A DNA stretch of 64,000 nt from positions 248,001 through 312,000 of the forward strand of contig NZ_JALGRP010000002.1 of assembly GCF_022815605.1 (NCBI RefSeq). Reading direction: 5' to 3'. The notes beneath the pieces were generated by a model, which made no database searches, was not told the DNA's origin, and worked only from the letters and a program-made list of their open reading frames with translations. This document shows, one piece after another, positions 1 to 8,406 of the stretch. Source of the stretch: Microbacterium sp. VKM Ac-2923. GTDB taxonomy: Bacteria; Actinomycetota; Actinomycetes; Actinomycetales; Microbacteriaceae. Within the stretch, counting starts at the first letter, position 1; every line of letters starts with the position of its first letter. A program made the position numbers and the translations under genes.

Positions 1-588
1 CGGTGCGTCCCACCCGAGCTCGGCGTAGCACTCGTCGGATGCCAGGACGGCGCCGATCTCGCGGGCCCGGGTCACGGCATCCTGAAGCTCGTCGACCGAG
101 AGCACCCGACCGTCGGGATTTCCGGGCGAGTTGATCCACACGAGCTTGGTGTGAGCGGGCCACTCGTCCGGGTCATCGGATGCCACGGCCTCGGCGCCCA
201 CGAGACGGGCACCGACCTCGTAGGTCGGGTACGCGGCGCGGGGGTGCACGACGACGTCACCGGGGCCGAGGTTCAGCAGGAGGGGCAGCAGCGCCACGAG
301 CTCTTTGGAGCCGACCGTGGGAAGAACGTTCGCGGCCTCGAGACCGGGGACGCCGCGACGACGGTGGTACCACTCGGCGATCGCCTCGCGAAGCGCCGGT
401 GTACCGGCGGTCTGCGGGTACGAATGCGCGTCGGTCGCGTCGGCGAGTGCCTCGGCGACGACCGCCGGAGTGGGATCGACGGGTGAGCCGATCGACAGGT
501 CGACGATGCCGTCGGGGTGACGTCGAGCGCGCTCCGCGTAGGGTGCGACCGCATCCCAGGGGTAGTCGGCGAGGTCGGCGACGCCCAC
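1..588 (-). CDS. dapC: Succinyldiaminopimelate transaminase, N-terminal part (cut by window edge)
   Basis: A PLP-dependent fold-type I aminotransferase that converts N-succinyl-L-2-amino-6-ketopimelate to N-succinyl-diaminopimelate in lysine and peptidoglycan-precursor synthesis. Only the first 196 codons are present. The protein starts VGVADLADYPWDAVAPYAER and carries LSIGSPVDPTP near residue 35, NSPGNPDG near 155 and DECYAELGW near 188, all typical of the DapC branch. The Schiff-base lysine lies beyond the window. The GTG start at 588 sits just after the ferredoxin stop on the same strand, so the two are probably cotranscribed. A ferredoxin gene next to dapC is a common actinobacterial arrangement. 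Confidence 0.9.
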   Translation of the reverse strand, partial: MGVADLADYPWDAVAPYAERARRHPDGIVDLSIGSPVDPTPAVVAEALADATDAHSYPQTAGTPALREAIAEWYHRRRGVPGLEAANVLPTVGSKELVALLPLLLNLGPGDVVVHPRAAYPTYEVGARLVGAEAVASDDPDEWPAHTKLVWINSPGNPDGRVLSVDELQDAVTRAREIGAVLASDECYAELGWDAP

Positions 589-591
589 GGC

Positions 592-912
592 TCAGTGGCT
601 CTGCGGGGGCAGCTGCGAGATGACCGAGTGGTCCTTGGCGATCACGCCGACCTTGGCGGCTCCACCGGGCGAGCCGATGTCGTCGAAGAACTCGACGTTG
701 GCCTTGTAGTAGTCGGCCCACTCTTCGGGCAGGTCGTCTTCGTAGTAGATCGCCTCGACGGGGCACACGGGCTCGCAGGCGCCGCAGTCCACGCACTCGT
801 CGGGGTGGATGTACAGCGATCGTTCACCCTCGTAGATGCAGTCGACGGGGCACTCGTCGATGCAGGCGCGGTCCTTGACATCGACACACGGGAGGGCGAT
901 CACGTAAGTCAC
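592..912 (-). CDS. fdxA: 7Fe ferredoxin (3Fe-4S/4Fe-4S), FdxA type
   Basis: A small cytoplasmic electron carrier of 106 residues, normal for the actinobacterial FdxA family. Eight cysteines are visible at about 9, 17, 21, 25, 40, 43, 46 and 50. The second group has the [12 protein letters not shown] pattern of a 4Fe-4S site, and the first (C9, C17, CPVDC) fits the 3Fe-4S plus shared-ligand arrangement. The start [14 protein letters not shown] is the usual family N-terminus. It is the upstream gene of a likely two-gene unit with dapC, which begins four bases after its stop. Its redox partner cannot be told from the sequence. Confidence 0.95.
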   Translation of the reverse strand: MTYVIALPCVDVKDRACIDECPVDCIYEGERSLYIHPDECVDCGACEPVCPVEAIYYEDDLPEEWADYYKANVEFFDDIGSPGGAAKVGVIAKDHSVISQLPPQSH

Positions 913-965
913 CCGCCCAGTCTAATCGCGACCGGGCGACCGGCCCCGCCGCCCGAGCCGCGGAC

Positions 966-1364
966 CTAGGATTCGGCGGGTCGCCGCGCCTCGCGCAGGT
1001 TCGAGAAATCGGGCCACATCGCCACGAGCACCATCAGGGCCGGGCCCACCACCGTCCACACGAGCGGAATCCACTCGGTACCGACCGTCGGCGCCGCGAC
1101 GATCGCCGAGCCGCCCGGGCTCACCTGCGAGAAGAGGAACGTCGCCGCGGTGATGCCGAGTCCGCCCGCCAGCGCGTTCACGCGGTCACCGGTCAGGGTG
1201 CGCAGCGCCACGAGGAGAGCGGCGCTGCCGATGGTGGCGAGGATCAGCCCGAGCGGAATCGGCCCGACGAGGAACGCCTGGCCGACCGTTCCCGCCGTGC
1301 CGTAGAACGCGCCGATCAGGAAGGCGACGGCCCACCCGACGACGCGCGTAATCAGGGAACTCAC
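966..1364 (-). CDS. Small four-helix membrane protein, DUF6113-like
   Basis: A 132-residue hydrophobic protein with about four membrane segments (near residues 8-28, 35-55, 62-80 and 98-118) and a short charged cytoplasmic tail ending RREARRPAES-like. I recognise it as resembling the DUF6113 family that commonly accompanies the ferredoxin/dapC locus in Microbacteriaceae; its function is unknown. The frame stays open upstream to about 1433, but the GTG at 1364 begins directly before the first hydrophobic helix and avoids a Pro/Arg-rich extension, so I chose it. It lies 53 bases upstream of the ferredoxin gene and may join that operon. Confidence 0.7.
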   Translation of the reverse strand: MSSLITRVVGWAVAFLIGAFYGTAGTVGQAFLVGPIPLGLILATIGSAALLVALRTLTGDRVNALAGGLGITAATFLFSQVSPGGSAIVAAPTVGTEWIPLVWTVVGPALMVLVAMWPDFSNLREARRPAES

Positions 1365-1463
1365 GCGCGTCAGTCTAGGTGCGACACCTATGCGCACACC
1401 CGAGAGCAGAGGCCTCCCCGATCCGGGATGCAATCGGTGACGACGCTCCGAGACCCCACACGG

Positions 1464-1778
1464 TCACACCGCCCAGCCCCACCACCGCAGCAAGGCCGCC
1501 GTGAGGGCGGCGGCCGCGACCACCACGAGGAACGGCGCGCGCGCCCAGAGCAGCAGCGCCGCGACTCCGACGGCCGGTACCCGCGCGTCGATCACGATCG
1601 CGGGGCCGGCGGCGAGGGTCTGCACCATGACGAGTGCCGCCAGGAGTGCGACCGTGAGCAGGTCGGCGATCCGCGCGGGGCGCGGTGCCTCGAGCCATCG
1701 GGCGGGGAGCAGATAGCCGACCGCTTTCAGGGCGACGCAGATGACGGATGCCAGCAGCACCGCGTTCCACAGGGTCAC
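1464..1778 (-). CDS. azlD: Branched-chain amino acid exporter small subunit, AzlD family
   Basis: A 104-residue membrane protein with about three or four helices, the usual size of AzlD. In the family it pairs with AzlC to form an exporter of branched-chain amino acids or analogues. The start is the GTG at 1778, which overlaps the azlC stop in a GTGA junction, so translation is probably coupled. The sequence begins VTLWNAVLLASVICVALKAV and contains the family-typical Arg/Pro-containing loop near residue 30. Identification rests on hydropathy, size and pairing with azlC rather than on a catalytic motif. Confidence 0.85.
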   Translation of the reverse strand: MTLWNAVLLASVICVALKAVGYLLPARWLEAPRPARIADLLTVALLAALVMVQTLAAGPAIVIDARVPAVGVAALLLWARAPFLVVVAAAALTAALLRWWGWAV

Positions 1779-2512
1779 GGCATCCCCTTCTCTTCGGGCG
1801 TGCCGGATGGAAGCGGTGTGGGGCGCTTCGGGTCGAACAGGCCGACGACGACAGCGACGGCGGCCGCGGCGATGACGGGGATGCCCGGCATCAGCACGGG
1901 CGTCAGCAGGGCCGCTACCACGGCCGCGGCGGCGGCGACGGCGAGGGGCTGACGACCGCGCAGGCGAGGCCAGAGCAGAGCGAGGAAGGCGGCGGCTGCG
2001 GCCGCGTCGAGACCGTATGCGCGCGGGTCGCCGAGCACGTCGCCGAGTAGCGCGCCGAGGAGCGTGGACAGGTTCCAACCGATCCAGATCGCGATGCCCG
2101 TGACCCAGAACCCCGCGCGGCGAGCACCCGGGGTGTCCTGCGACATTCCGACCGCGACGGACTCGTCGATCGTGAACTGCGTCGCCGCGGCCTTCCGCCA
2201 GAAGCCCCCGCCGATAACAGGCGCCATGCGCATGGCGTAGGCGGCGTTGCGCACGCCGAGCAGAGCGGACGACGCGATCGCCGCCGGAGCCGCGGCGAGG
2301 CCGCCCGCCGCCAGGACGCCGACGAAGGCGAACTGCGACCCGCCGGTGAACATCAGCAGGCTCAGCACGCAGGTCTGCCACACGTCGAGACCGGACGCCA
2401 CCGACAGGGCGCCGAATGAGACGCCGTAGGCGCTGGTCGCGAGGGCGACGGCGAGACCTTGACGCGAGGCTATGCCCTCGGGTGTTCGGTAGAACGAACG
2501 CATGAACATCAT
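1775..2512 (-). CDS. azlC: Branched-chain amino acid exporter large subunit, AzlC family
   Basis: A membrane permease of about 245 residues with roughly seven hydrophobic segments. The AzlC signatures are present: an N-terminal GVSFGALSVASG stretch, the MFTGGSQFAFVGV motif, then AAYAMRMAP and TQFTIDESVAVG. The export partner azlD follows with a GTGA overlap. Possible starts are ATG codons at 2512, 2509 and 2503; none has a clear Shine-Dalgarno, so 2503 (MRSFYRTPEG) is equally plausible. It is divergent from an XRE-cupin gene 56 bases away, which is the usual arrangement for a locally acting regulator of this pair. Confidence 0.9.
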   Translation of the reverse strand: MMFMRSFYRTPEGIASRQGLAVALATSAYGVSFGALSVASGLDVWQTCVLSLLMFTGGSQFAFVGVLAAGGLAAAPAAIASSALLGVRNAAYAMRMAPVIGGGFWRKAAATQFTIDESVAVGMSQDTPGARRAGFWVTGIAIWIGWNLSTLLGALLGDVLGDPRAYGLDAAAAAAFLALLWPRLRGRQPLAVAAAAAVVAALLTPVLMPGIPVIAAAAVAVVVGLFDPKRPTPLPSGTPEEKGMP

Positions 2513-2530
2513 CGTGAACGACGCACTGTC

Positions 2531-2546
2531 GTTCGTCAAGTCGAAC
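2531..2546. promoter_or_regulatory. Inverted repeat in the azlC/regulator divergent promoter (candidate operator)
   Basis: The word GTTCG-tcaagt-CGAAC is a perfect 5+5 inverted repeat in the short space between the two divergent genes. A TTGACG hexamer on the minus strand (2539-2534) overlaps it and could be the azlC -35. For the regulator, CATAAT at 2557-2562 looks like a -10 only six bases before its ATG, implying a leaderless or nearly leaderless mRNA. A related GTTC-ggta-GAAC lies at 2484-2495 inside azlC. Binding by the adjacent XRE regulator is inferred. Confidence 0.45.
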
Positions 2547-2568
2547 AATCGCCGAGCATAATGAACGG

Positions 2569-3120
2569 ATGAGCGATCTCGGCGACCGCATCGCGACGAC
2601 GCTTCGGCGCGAGCGCGAACGACGCGATCTGAGCGTCTCGGAACTCGCGCGCCGCGCGGGGGTGGCCAAGGCGACGGTGTCGCAACTCGAGAACGGCGGG
2701 GGCAACCCCAGCGTGGAGACGCTGTGGGCTCTGGCCTCCGCGCTGGACGTGCCGTTCGCCGTGCTCGTCGACGAGGGGGTCCGCTCCCCCACCCTGATCC
2801 GCGCGGGCGAGGCGGCCACCGCCGTGCCCTCGTCGGCATCCGACTATCTCGCCGTCCTGCTCTCGGCGAGTCCCCCGCACGCCCGTCACGACATCTACCT
2901 GCTGAGCGCCGAACCGGGCTCCCCGCGCCTGTCCGACCCGCATCCCCGCGGCACGGTCGAGCATCTGGTCATGGTCACGGGTCGCGGTCGCGTCGGCCCG
3001 GCCGACGATCCGTTCGAGCTCTCCCCCGGCGACTACCTCTCGTATCCCGGTGACGCTCCCCACGTCTTCGAGGCGCTCACTCCCGGCATGAGCGCGGTGT
3101 GCGTGGTCGAGTCGCACTGA
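2569..3120 (+). CDS. XRE-family transcriptional regulator with C-terminal cupin domain
   Basis: A 183-residue DNA-binding regulator. Residues 5-62 form a helix-turn-helix of the XRE/Cro type with RRAGVAKATVSQLENG as recognition region. Residues about 105-180 form a small cupin barrel (GTVEHLVMVTGRGRVG, then FELSPGDYLSYPGDAPHVFE) that probably senses a small ligand. It faces azlCD divergently, so it most likely controls the exporter in response to an amino acid or related compound. The ATG at 2569 immediately follows a CATAAT -10-like box, suggesting leaderless translation. Confidence 0.88.
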   Translation: MSDLGDRIATTLRRERERRDLSVSELARRAGVAKATVSQLENGGGNPSVETLWALASALDVPFAVLVDEGVRSPTLIRAGEAATAVPSSASDYLAVLLSASPPHARHDIYLLSAEPGSPRLSDPHPRGTVEHLVMVTGRGRVGPADDPFELSPGDYLSYPGDAPHVFEALTPGMSAVCVVESH

Positions 3121-3205
3121 CCCTCTCGACGCCGTCGTCGCGCAGAACGGCCGAGGCGCCCCGCGATGTGCCGAGCGCCCGGCGCCCTGAGCTATCGTGC
3201 GGAGC

Positions 3206-3574
3206 ATGTCGCGCATCTTCGACACCGCGTTCTCCGCCGTGTATCCGCTCTATCTCGCCAAGGTCGAGCGCAAGGGGCGGACGAAGGAAGACCTGGATGC
3301 CGTGATCACCTGGCTCACCGGCTTCGACGACGCGGCTCTCGAGCGTCACCTGGCCGAGGGCACGACCTTCCGCGCCTTCTTCGACGAGGCGACGCTGAAC
3401 CCGCACGCTGATCTCGTCACCGGGGTCGTCTGCGGCATCCGCGTCGAGCAGATCGAAGACCCGCTGATGTACCGCATCCGCGTGCTCGACAAACTCGTCG
3501 ACGAACTCGCGAAGGGACGCCCACTCGCGAAGGTGCTGCGCGGGCCCGCGGCGACGGCGGCGTCCGCGGGCTGA
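3206..3574 (+). CDS. DUF2200 family protein
   Basis: A 122-residue soluble protein matching the conserved DUF2200 pattern: MSRIFDTAFSAVYPLYLAKV, then ERKGRTKEDLDAVITWLTGF near residues 20-40 and the GVVCGIRVEQIEDPLMYRIR block near 75-95, followed by LDKLVDELAKGRP. The family has no established function. An in-frame GTG at 3197 is an alternative start, but homologues I know begin at the MSRIF- or HRIF-like motif, so ATG 3206 is preferred. It is convergent with typA; the gap holds long tandem palindromic repeats that begin right at its stop codon. Confidence 0.85.
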   Translation: MSRIFDTAFSAVYPLYLAKVERKGRTKEDLDAVITWLTGFDDAALERHLAEGTTFRAFFDEATLNPHADLVTGVVCGIRVEQIEDPLMYRIRVLDKLVDELAKGRPLAKVLRGPAATAASAG

Positions 3575-3854
3575 GTGTCCACAACACCCGGAGCCCCCGA
3601 CAACCCTCCCGGGTGCCTTGGACACCAAAGCCGCACACAGCGCCGGACCGCCCTCGGCACGAACCGCACCGCGCCGAACCCCGGCATCCATCCATCCGCC
3701 GAGTGTCCACAACACCCGGAGCCCCCGAGAATCCGCCCAGGTGTCTTGGACACCGAAGCCACACAACGCCGGACCGCCCTCGGCACGAACCGCACCGCGC
3801 CGAACCCCGGCCCATCCGCCGAGTGTCCACAACACCCGGGTGTCGTGGACACTC
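3573..3854. repeat. Tandem ~125-bp repeats with palindromic ends between convergent genes
   Basis: Units start at 3573, 3701 and 3821 (periods 128 and 120) with GAGTGTCCACAACACCCGG. In the first two units the word is followed about 20 bases later by a partner GGTG(C/T)CTTGGACACC, then by a nearly identical 70-80 base stretch including ACCGCCCTCGGCACGAACCG. The third unit is reduced to the palindrome: 3821-3854 reads as 17+17 bases with one mismatch and no loop. It lies between the ends of DUF2200 and typA, so it may end transcription both ways. It is not CRISPR-like: long, almost identical units and no variable spacers. Confidence 0.85.
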
Positions 3855-3923
3855 AGCCGGCCGAGAACGTGGAACGGCCCCGCCGAGCGAGAGCTGGGCG
3901 AGGCCGTTTCGACGAGAAGTCAC

Positions 3924-5834
3924 TTACGCGTTGGCATCCTGACGCTTCAGGCGCGAAGCGCTGCGACCGCGCTCGGTCGCGTCGAGCACGACCTTGCGGA
4001 TGCGCACGGCCTCGGGCGTGACCTCGACGCACTCGTCGTCGCGGGCGAATTCGAGGCTCTCCTCGAGCGTGAGCAGACGCGGCGGCGTCATCGACTCGAA
4101 GGAGTCGGAGCTCGCCGCACGCATGTTGGTGAGCTTCTTCTCTTTGGTGATGTTGACGTCCATGTCGTCGGCGCGCGAGTTCTCGCCGATGACCATGCCC
4201 TCGTAGACCTCCTGCGTCGGCTGCACGAAGAACGACATGCGCTCCTGCAGACCGATCATCGCGAAGGGGGTGACGACGCCGATGCGGTCGGCGACGATCG
4301 AGCCGTTCTGACGGGTCGAGATGTGACCGGCCCAGGGCTCGTAGCCGTGCGAGATCGCGTTGGCGATACCGGTGCCGCGCGTGGTGGTGAGGAACTCGGT
4401 GCGGAAGCCGATGAGGCCGCGCGAGGGGACGACGAACTCCATGCGGACCCAGCCGGTGCCGTGGTTCGTCATGTTGTCCATGCGACCCTTGCGTCCGGCG
4501 AGGAGCTGCGTGATCGCGCCGAGGTACTCCTCGGGCGAATCGATGGTGAGGTGCTCGAACGGCTCGTACGTCTTACCGTCGATCTTCTTCGTGACCACCT
4601 GGGGCTTGCCGACGGTGAGCTCGAAGCCCTCGCGGCGCATGTTCTCGACGAGGATCGCGAGGGCGAGCTCTCCGCGGCCCTGCACCTCCCACGCGTCGGG
4701 GCGTCCGATGTCGACGACCTTGAGCGAGACGTTACCGATGAGCTCGCGGTCGAGGCGGTCCTTGACCATGCGCGCGGTGAGCTTGTGACCCTTGACCTTG
4801 CCCATGAGCGGCGAGGTGTTCGTGCCGATGGTCATCGAGATGGCCGGGTCATCGACCGTGATGGCCTTGAGGGGCCGCACGTCTTCGGGGTCGGCGATGG
4901 TCTCGCCGATGGTGATGTCGGGGAAACCGGCGATGGCGACGATGTCTCCGGGGCCGGCGTCGTCGGCCGGGTAGCGCTCCAGCGCGCGGGTCTTCAGCAG
5001 CTCGGTGATGCGGGCGTTGCTGGTGGTGCCGTCGGCGCGCACCCAGGCGACCGTCTGGCCCTTCTTCAGCGTGCCGTTGAACACGCGAAGGAGCGCGAGG
5101 CGACCGAGGAAGGGGCTGGAGTCGAGGTTGGTGACCCACGCCTGCAGCGGCGCCTCGTCGTCGTACGAGGGGGCCGGGACGTGCTCGAGGATCGCACCGA
5201 AGAGGGGCTCGAGGTCGTCGTTGTCGGGAAGCGAGCCGTCGGCGGGACGGTTCAGCGACGCGGCGCCGGCACGACCCGAGGCGTAGACGACGGGGACGTC
5301 GAGCAGGGCGTCAACGTCGAGGTCGGGAACGTCGTCGACCAGGTCGGATGCGAGACCCAGCAGCAGGTCGTGCGCTTCTTCTTCGACCTCGCCGATACGC
5401 GCGTCGGGACGGTCGGTCTTGTTGACCAGCAGGATGACGGGGAGCTTCGCCTCGAGCGCCTTGCGCAGCACGAAGCGCGTCTGAGGCAGCGGGCCCTCGG
5501 ACGCGTCGACCAGCAGCACGACGCCATCGACCATGGACAGGCCGCGCTCGACCTCTCCGCCGAAGTCGGCGTGGCCCGGGGTGTCGATGACGTTGATCGT
5601 CACCGGCACGTCGCTGTGGACGCCGTTGTAGGTGATCGCCGTGTTCTTGGCGAGGATCGTGATGCCCTTTTCGCGCTCGAGGTCGTTGGAGTCCATCGCG
5701 CGTTCTTCGATGTGCGCGTGGTCACCGAACGAGCCGGTTTGGCGGAGCATGGCGTCGACGAGGGTCGTCTTGCCGTGGTCGACGTGCGCGACGATCGCGA
5801 CGTTACGGAGGTCAGGACGAAGGGCGTGCGCCAT
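3924..5834 (-). CDS. typA: Translational GTPase TypA/BipA
   Basis: A ribosome-associated GTPase of 636 residues, full length for the family, acting in 50S assembly and stress or cold adaptation. The G domain is clear: [15 protein letters not shown] (G1, ~16-30), DTPGHADF (G3, ~78) and NKTD (G4, ~132). Domains II and III, the EF-G-like domain V and the TypA-specific C-terminal domain follow ([18 protein letters not shown], then [12 protein letters not shown]). The ATG at 5834 is preceded by CTGGAGACC, a usable ribosome binding site. The gene stands alone; a repeat array lies beyond its 3' end and the ATPase terminator upstream. Confidence 0.97.
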   Translation of the reverse strand: MAHALRPDLRNVAIVAHVDHGKTTLVDAMLRQTGSFGDHAHIEERAMDSNDLEREKGITILAKNTAITYNGVHSDVPVTINVIDTPGHADFGGEVERGLSMVDGVVLLVDASEGPLPQTRFVLRKALEAKLPVILLVNKTDRPDARIGEVEEEAHDLLLGLASDLVDDVPDLDVDALLDVPVVYASGRAGAASLNRPADGSLPDNDDLEPLFGAILEHVPAPSYDDEAPLQAWVTNLDSSPFLGRLALLRVFNGTLKKGQTVAWVRADGTTSNARITELLKTRALERYPADDAGPGDIVAIAGFPDITIGETIADPEDVRPLKAITVDDPAISMTIGTNTSPLMGKVKGHKLTARMVKDRLDRELIGNVSLKVVDIGRPDAWEVQGRGELALAILVENMRREGFELTVGKPQVVTKKIDGKTYEPFEHLTIDSPEEYLGAITQLLAGRKGRMDNMTNHGTGWVRMEFVVPSRGLIGFRTEFLTTTRGTGIANAISHGYEPWAGHISTRQNGSIVADRIGVVTPFAMIGLQERMSFFVQPTQEVYEGMVIGENSRADDMDVNITKEKKLTNMRAASSDSFESMTPPRLLTLEESLEFARDDECVEVTPEAVRIRKVVLDATERGRSASRLKRQDANA

Positions 5835-5934
5835 GGAGGGTCTCCAGGAAAATTCGGGGTTGCGCCCGGAATCGGGCCTTCCTAGTCTACCGGGCGGTCG
5901 CGTCCCTGCCTGGCAGGCAGCACAGAGGGGCGGA

Positions 5935-5966
5935 ATCCGCGCGGACCCCGCCCCTCCGATGCGTTC
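5935..5966 (-). terminator. Hairpin downstream of the peptide ABC ATPase gene
   Basis: GAGGGGCGG at 5935-5943 pairs perfectly with CCGCCCCTC at 5958-5966, enclosing a second small palindrome TCCGCGCGGA. The structure abuts the stop codon of the minus-strand ATPase gene. It lacks a long T run, as is common in high-GC actinobacteria. A second small repeat, CTGCC-tggca-GGCAG, lies at 5916-5930. Confidence 0.6.
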
Positions 5967-7721
5967 TCAGGATGCCGGGGTGTCCCGCAGCAACTCGTGC
6001 CGAAGCGCGCGGCGCGCGGCCTGCACCTCGACGTCGGGAACCGGGATCGCCGCGATGAGGCGCTGCGTGTACGGCTCCTTCGGAGCGCGCAGAATCTCGT
6101 CGCGCGTGCCCTGCTCGGCGATCTTGCCGCGGTTCAACACGACGATGCGGTCGGCCATGGCATCCACCACCGCCAGGTCGTGGCTGATGAACAGGCAGGC
6201 GAAGCGGTGCTCCTTCTGCAGTTCGCTCAGCAGCTCGAGCACGCGCGCCTGCACCGACACGTCGAGGGCGCTCGTGGGCTCGTCCGCCACGAGCAGCCGG
6301 GGCTGGAGAGACAGTGCGCGTGCGATGCCGACGCGCTGCTTCTGCCCGCCCGACAACTCGTGGGGGTACCGGTTGCGATAGCTGCGGGGCAGACGCACCT
6401 CGTCGAGGAGCTTCTCGACGCGGGCGTCCAGGGCTGCGCCCTTGGCCTCGCCCGCCAGGAACAGCGGCTCTCCGATCGACTCTCCGATGGGAAGCCGCGG
6501 GTTCAGCGACGAGGACGGGTCCTGGAAGACGATTCCGACACGGCGACGCAGCGACTTGATGAGCTTGCGCGATCCGCTGGAGATGTCGACGCCGTCGACG
6601 ATCAGCCGTCCGTCGGCGATGGGCTGGAGCCCGATGGCCGCGCGGCCGATCGTGGACTTCCCGGAGCCCGACTCTCCCACGAGGCCGACGATCTCGCCCT
6701 CGGCGATGCCGAGCGTCACATCGTCGACGGCACGGAAAGCCGCGACGCGGCCCTTCTTGCCGTACTCGATCGAGACGTTGTCGAGCTGCAGGACCGGATG
6801 CGCGATCTCAGGCGCCGCCGCCGCGAAGACGAGCGCCTCCGTGCGGGCGGGACCCTCCGCCACGGCCGCGGCCAGCGCTTCGACCAGGTCGACGGTGGCC
6901 TCGCCCTCGAGCGTCTCCCCCAGACGCGGCACGGACGCCAGCAGTTCCTTGGTGTAGGCATCCTGCGGCGAGCCGAGCACCTGTGCGGCCGGGCCCTGCT
7001 CCACGACCTGGCCCGACTTCATCACCACGATCCAGTCGGCGAGGTCGGCGACCACGCCCATGTCGTGCGTGATCAGAAGTACGGCCGAGTCGAGGCGGTC
7101 GCGCAGGTCGCGGATGAGGTCGAGGATCTCGGCCTGCACCGTCACGTCGAGAGCCGTCGTCGGCTCGTCGGCGATCAGCAGGGCGGGCTCGAGGCTGATC
7201 GACTGGGCGATCATGGCGCGCTGGCGCTGCCCGCCCGAGAGCTGGTGCGGGTAGGACGCGAACGCCTTCGCGGGGTCGGGGAGGCCGACCATTTCGAGCA
7301 GCTCGAGCGCTCGGGCTTTCGCCTGCGTCGGCGCGATCGGCGTGTGCGCGCGCAACGCCTCGATGATCTGCGAGCCCACGGTCAACACGGGGTTCAGTGC
7401 CGTCATCGGCTCCTGGAAGATCGCCGCGACCTCCGGGCCGCGCAGTTGTCGCATCTGCGACGACGACAGGTCGGTGACCTCGCGGCCGTTCACCTTGATG
7501 CTCCCGGTCACGCGACTGTTGCGCGGCAGCAGGTCGAGCACGGCCATCGAACTCACGCTCTTGCCCGACCCCGACTCGCCCACCACGGCCACGACCTGAC
7601 CACGGGCGATCGAGTACGTGAGGTGCGTGGCGGCGGGAACCCAGACGTCGTCGACCGCGAAGTCGACGCTGACGTCGGTCATTTCCAGGGCCGGGACGCC
7701 GGCCTTCTCGGTCGTGCTCAT
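5967..7721 (-). CDS. Peptide ABC transporter, fused double ATP-binding subunit (DppD-DppF type)
   Basis: A 584-residue cytoplasmic ATPase carrying both nucleotide-binding domains of an oligopeptide/nickel-type importer in one chain. The N-half has Walker A GESGSGKSVS, signature LSGGQRQR and Walker B LLIADEPTTALDV. The C-half has GESGSGKSTIG, LSGGQKQR and LLVADEPTSALDV. Each half ends in a helical oligopeptide-transporter tail (SVPRLGE; AAIPVPDVE). ATG 7721 is preceded by GGAGAGGAC. It should power the permeases at 8407-11032, but a plus-strand gene separates it from them, so it probably has its own promoter in the 62-base divergent gap. Confidence 0.93.
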   Translation of the reverse strand: MSTTEKAGVPALEMTDVSVDFAVDDVWVPAATHLTYSIARGQVVAVVGESGSGKSVSSMAVLDLLPRNSRVTGSIKVNGREVTDLSSSQMRQLRGPEVAAIFQEPMTALNPVLTVGSQIIEALRAHTPIAPTQAKARALELLEMVGLPDPAKAFASYPHQLSGGQRQRAMIAQSISLEPALLIADEPTTALDVTVQAEILDLIRDLRDRLDSAVLLITHDMGVVADLADWIVVMKSGQVVEQGPAAQVLGSPQDAYTKELLASVPRLGETLEGEATVDLVEALAAAVAEGPARTEALVFAAAAPEIAHPVLQLDNVSIEYGKKGRVAAFRAVDDVTLGIAEGEIVGLVGESGSGKSTIGRAAIGLQPIADGRLIVDGVDISSGSRKLIKSLRRRVGIVFQDPSSSLNPRLPIGESIGEPLFLAGEAKGAALDARVEKLLDEVRLPRSYRNRYPHELSGGQKQRVGIARALSLQPRLLVADEPTSALDVSVQARVLELLSELQKEHRFACLFISHDLAVVDAMADRIVVLNRGKIAEQGTRDEILRAPKEPYTQRLIAAIPVPDVEVQAARRALRHELLRDTPAS

Positions 7722-7783
7722 GAGAATGTCCTCTCCGTCCCGCTCAGCGGGAGTGAGTGATCGGGGAATGAAAGAATCGAGGG

Positions 7784-8386
7784 ATGCCACGCCAGACGTT
7801 CCGTTCGACGTTCACCCGTGTCCTGTGCGCGATCGTGTGGGCGGTCATCGCCGTCGTGGCGATCGGCCTTCTGGTCACGCCCGCGGTGACCGAGGCTCCC
7901 GCCCTGATCATCGTCGGCGGTCTGGGGGCGGCGGCCCTGGTCACCGGCATCCTGTGGTCGCCGTCGGTGTCCGTCGACGACGACGGGGTGCAGGTCGACA
8001 ACATCGCGATGCGCTACCGCGTTCCGTGGGCCGCGCTCATCCACGTCGACACGCGCTACGCCCTGCAGCTGCACACTCCGGGTCGGCGCATCGCCGTGAC
8101 CGCTGCACCGGCGCCCGGTGCGGCCGGCTCCCTCCGCGCCGCGCGCGCCCATCGCCGCAGCGAGGACGCGGCCACCCCGCAGATCCGTCCGGGCGAGCTG
8201 CCCCAGACCGACTCCGGTCGTGCGGCGGCGATGGTGCGCACCCGCTGGCACGCGCTTCGCGATGCGGGACGCATCGAGGCGGGCGTGGCCGAGAGCTCGC
8301 GCGTGGACGCGACCGTCCGCGTCGACAACCTGCTGCTGCTGGTCGCCGGCGCGGCCGGTCTCGTCGCGGCGATCGCTCTGGCGTAA
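7784..8386 (+). CDS. Membrane protein with PH-like domain
   Basis: A 200-residue protein with two N-terminal membrane helices (about 12-32 and 38-58), a central soluble region resembling bacterial PH domains (VSVDDDGVQVDNIAMRYRVPWAALIHVD), and a C-terminal hydrophobic helix (NLLLLVAGAAGLVAAIALA). Such proteins are common and uncharacterised in actinobacteria. It sits on the opposite strand inside the peptide transporter locus, divergent from the ATPase gene and convergent with the permease gene (20-base gap). The start codon follows ATCGAGGG directly, closer than ideal for a Shine-Dalgarno. Confidence 0.75.
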   Translation: MPRQTFRSTFTRVLCAIVWAVIAVVAIGLLVTPAVTEAPALIIVGGLGAAALVTGILWSPSVSVDDDGVQVDNIAMRYRVPWAALIHVDTRYALQLHTPGRRIAVTAAPAPGAAGSLRAARAHRRSEDAATPQIRPGELPQTDSGRAAAMVRTRWHALRDAGRIEAGVAESSRVDATVRVDNLLLLVAGAAGLVAAIALA

Positions 8387-8406
8387 GTCGCGCCCGGAGA
8401 CGACCG

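Noticed and set aside
3573..3854. CRISPR array
   Set aside because: Only three long, nearly identical units, no short repeat with variable spacers, no cas genes.
3618..5885. A 755-codon open frame on the plus strand
   Set aside because: It runs antisense through typA and has the Asp/Val/Arg composition of a GC-rich shadow frame; typA is unambiguous.
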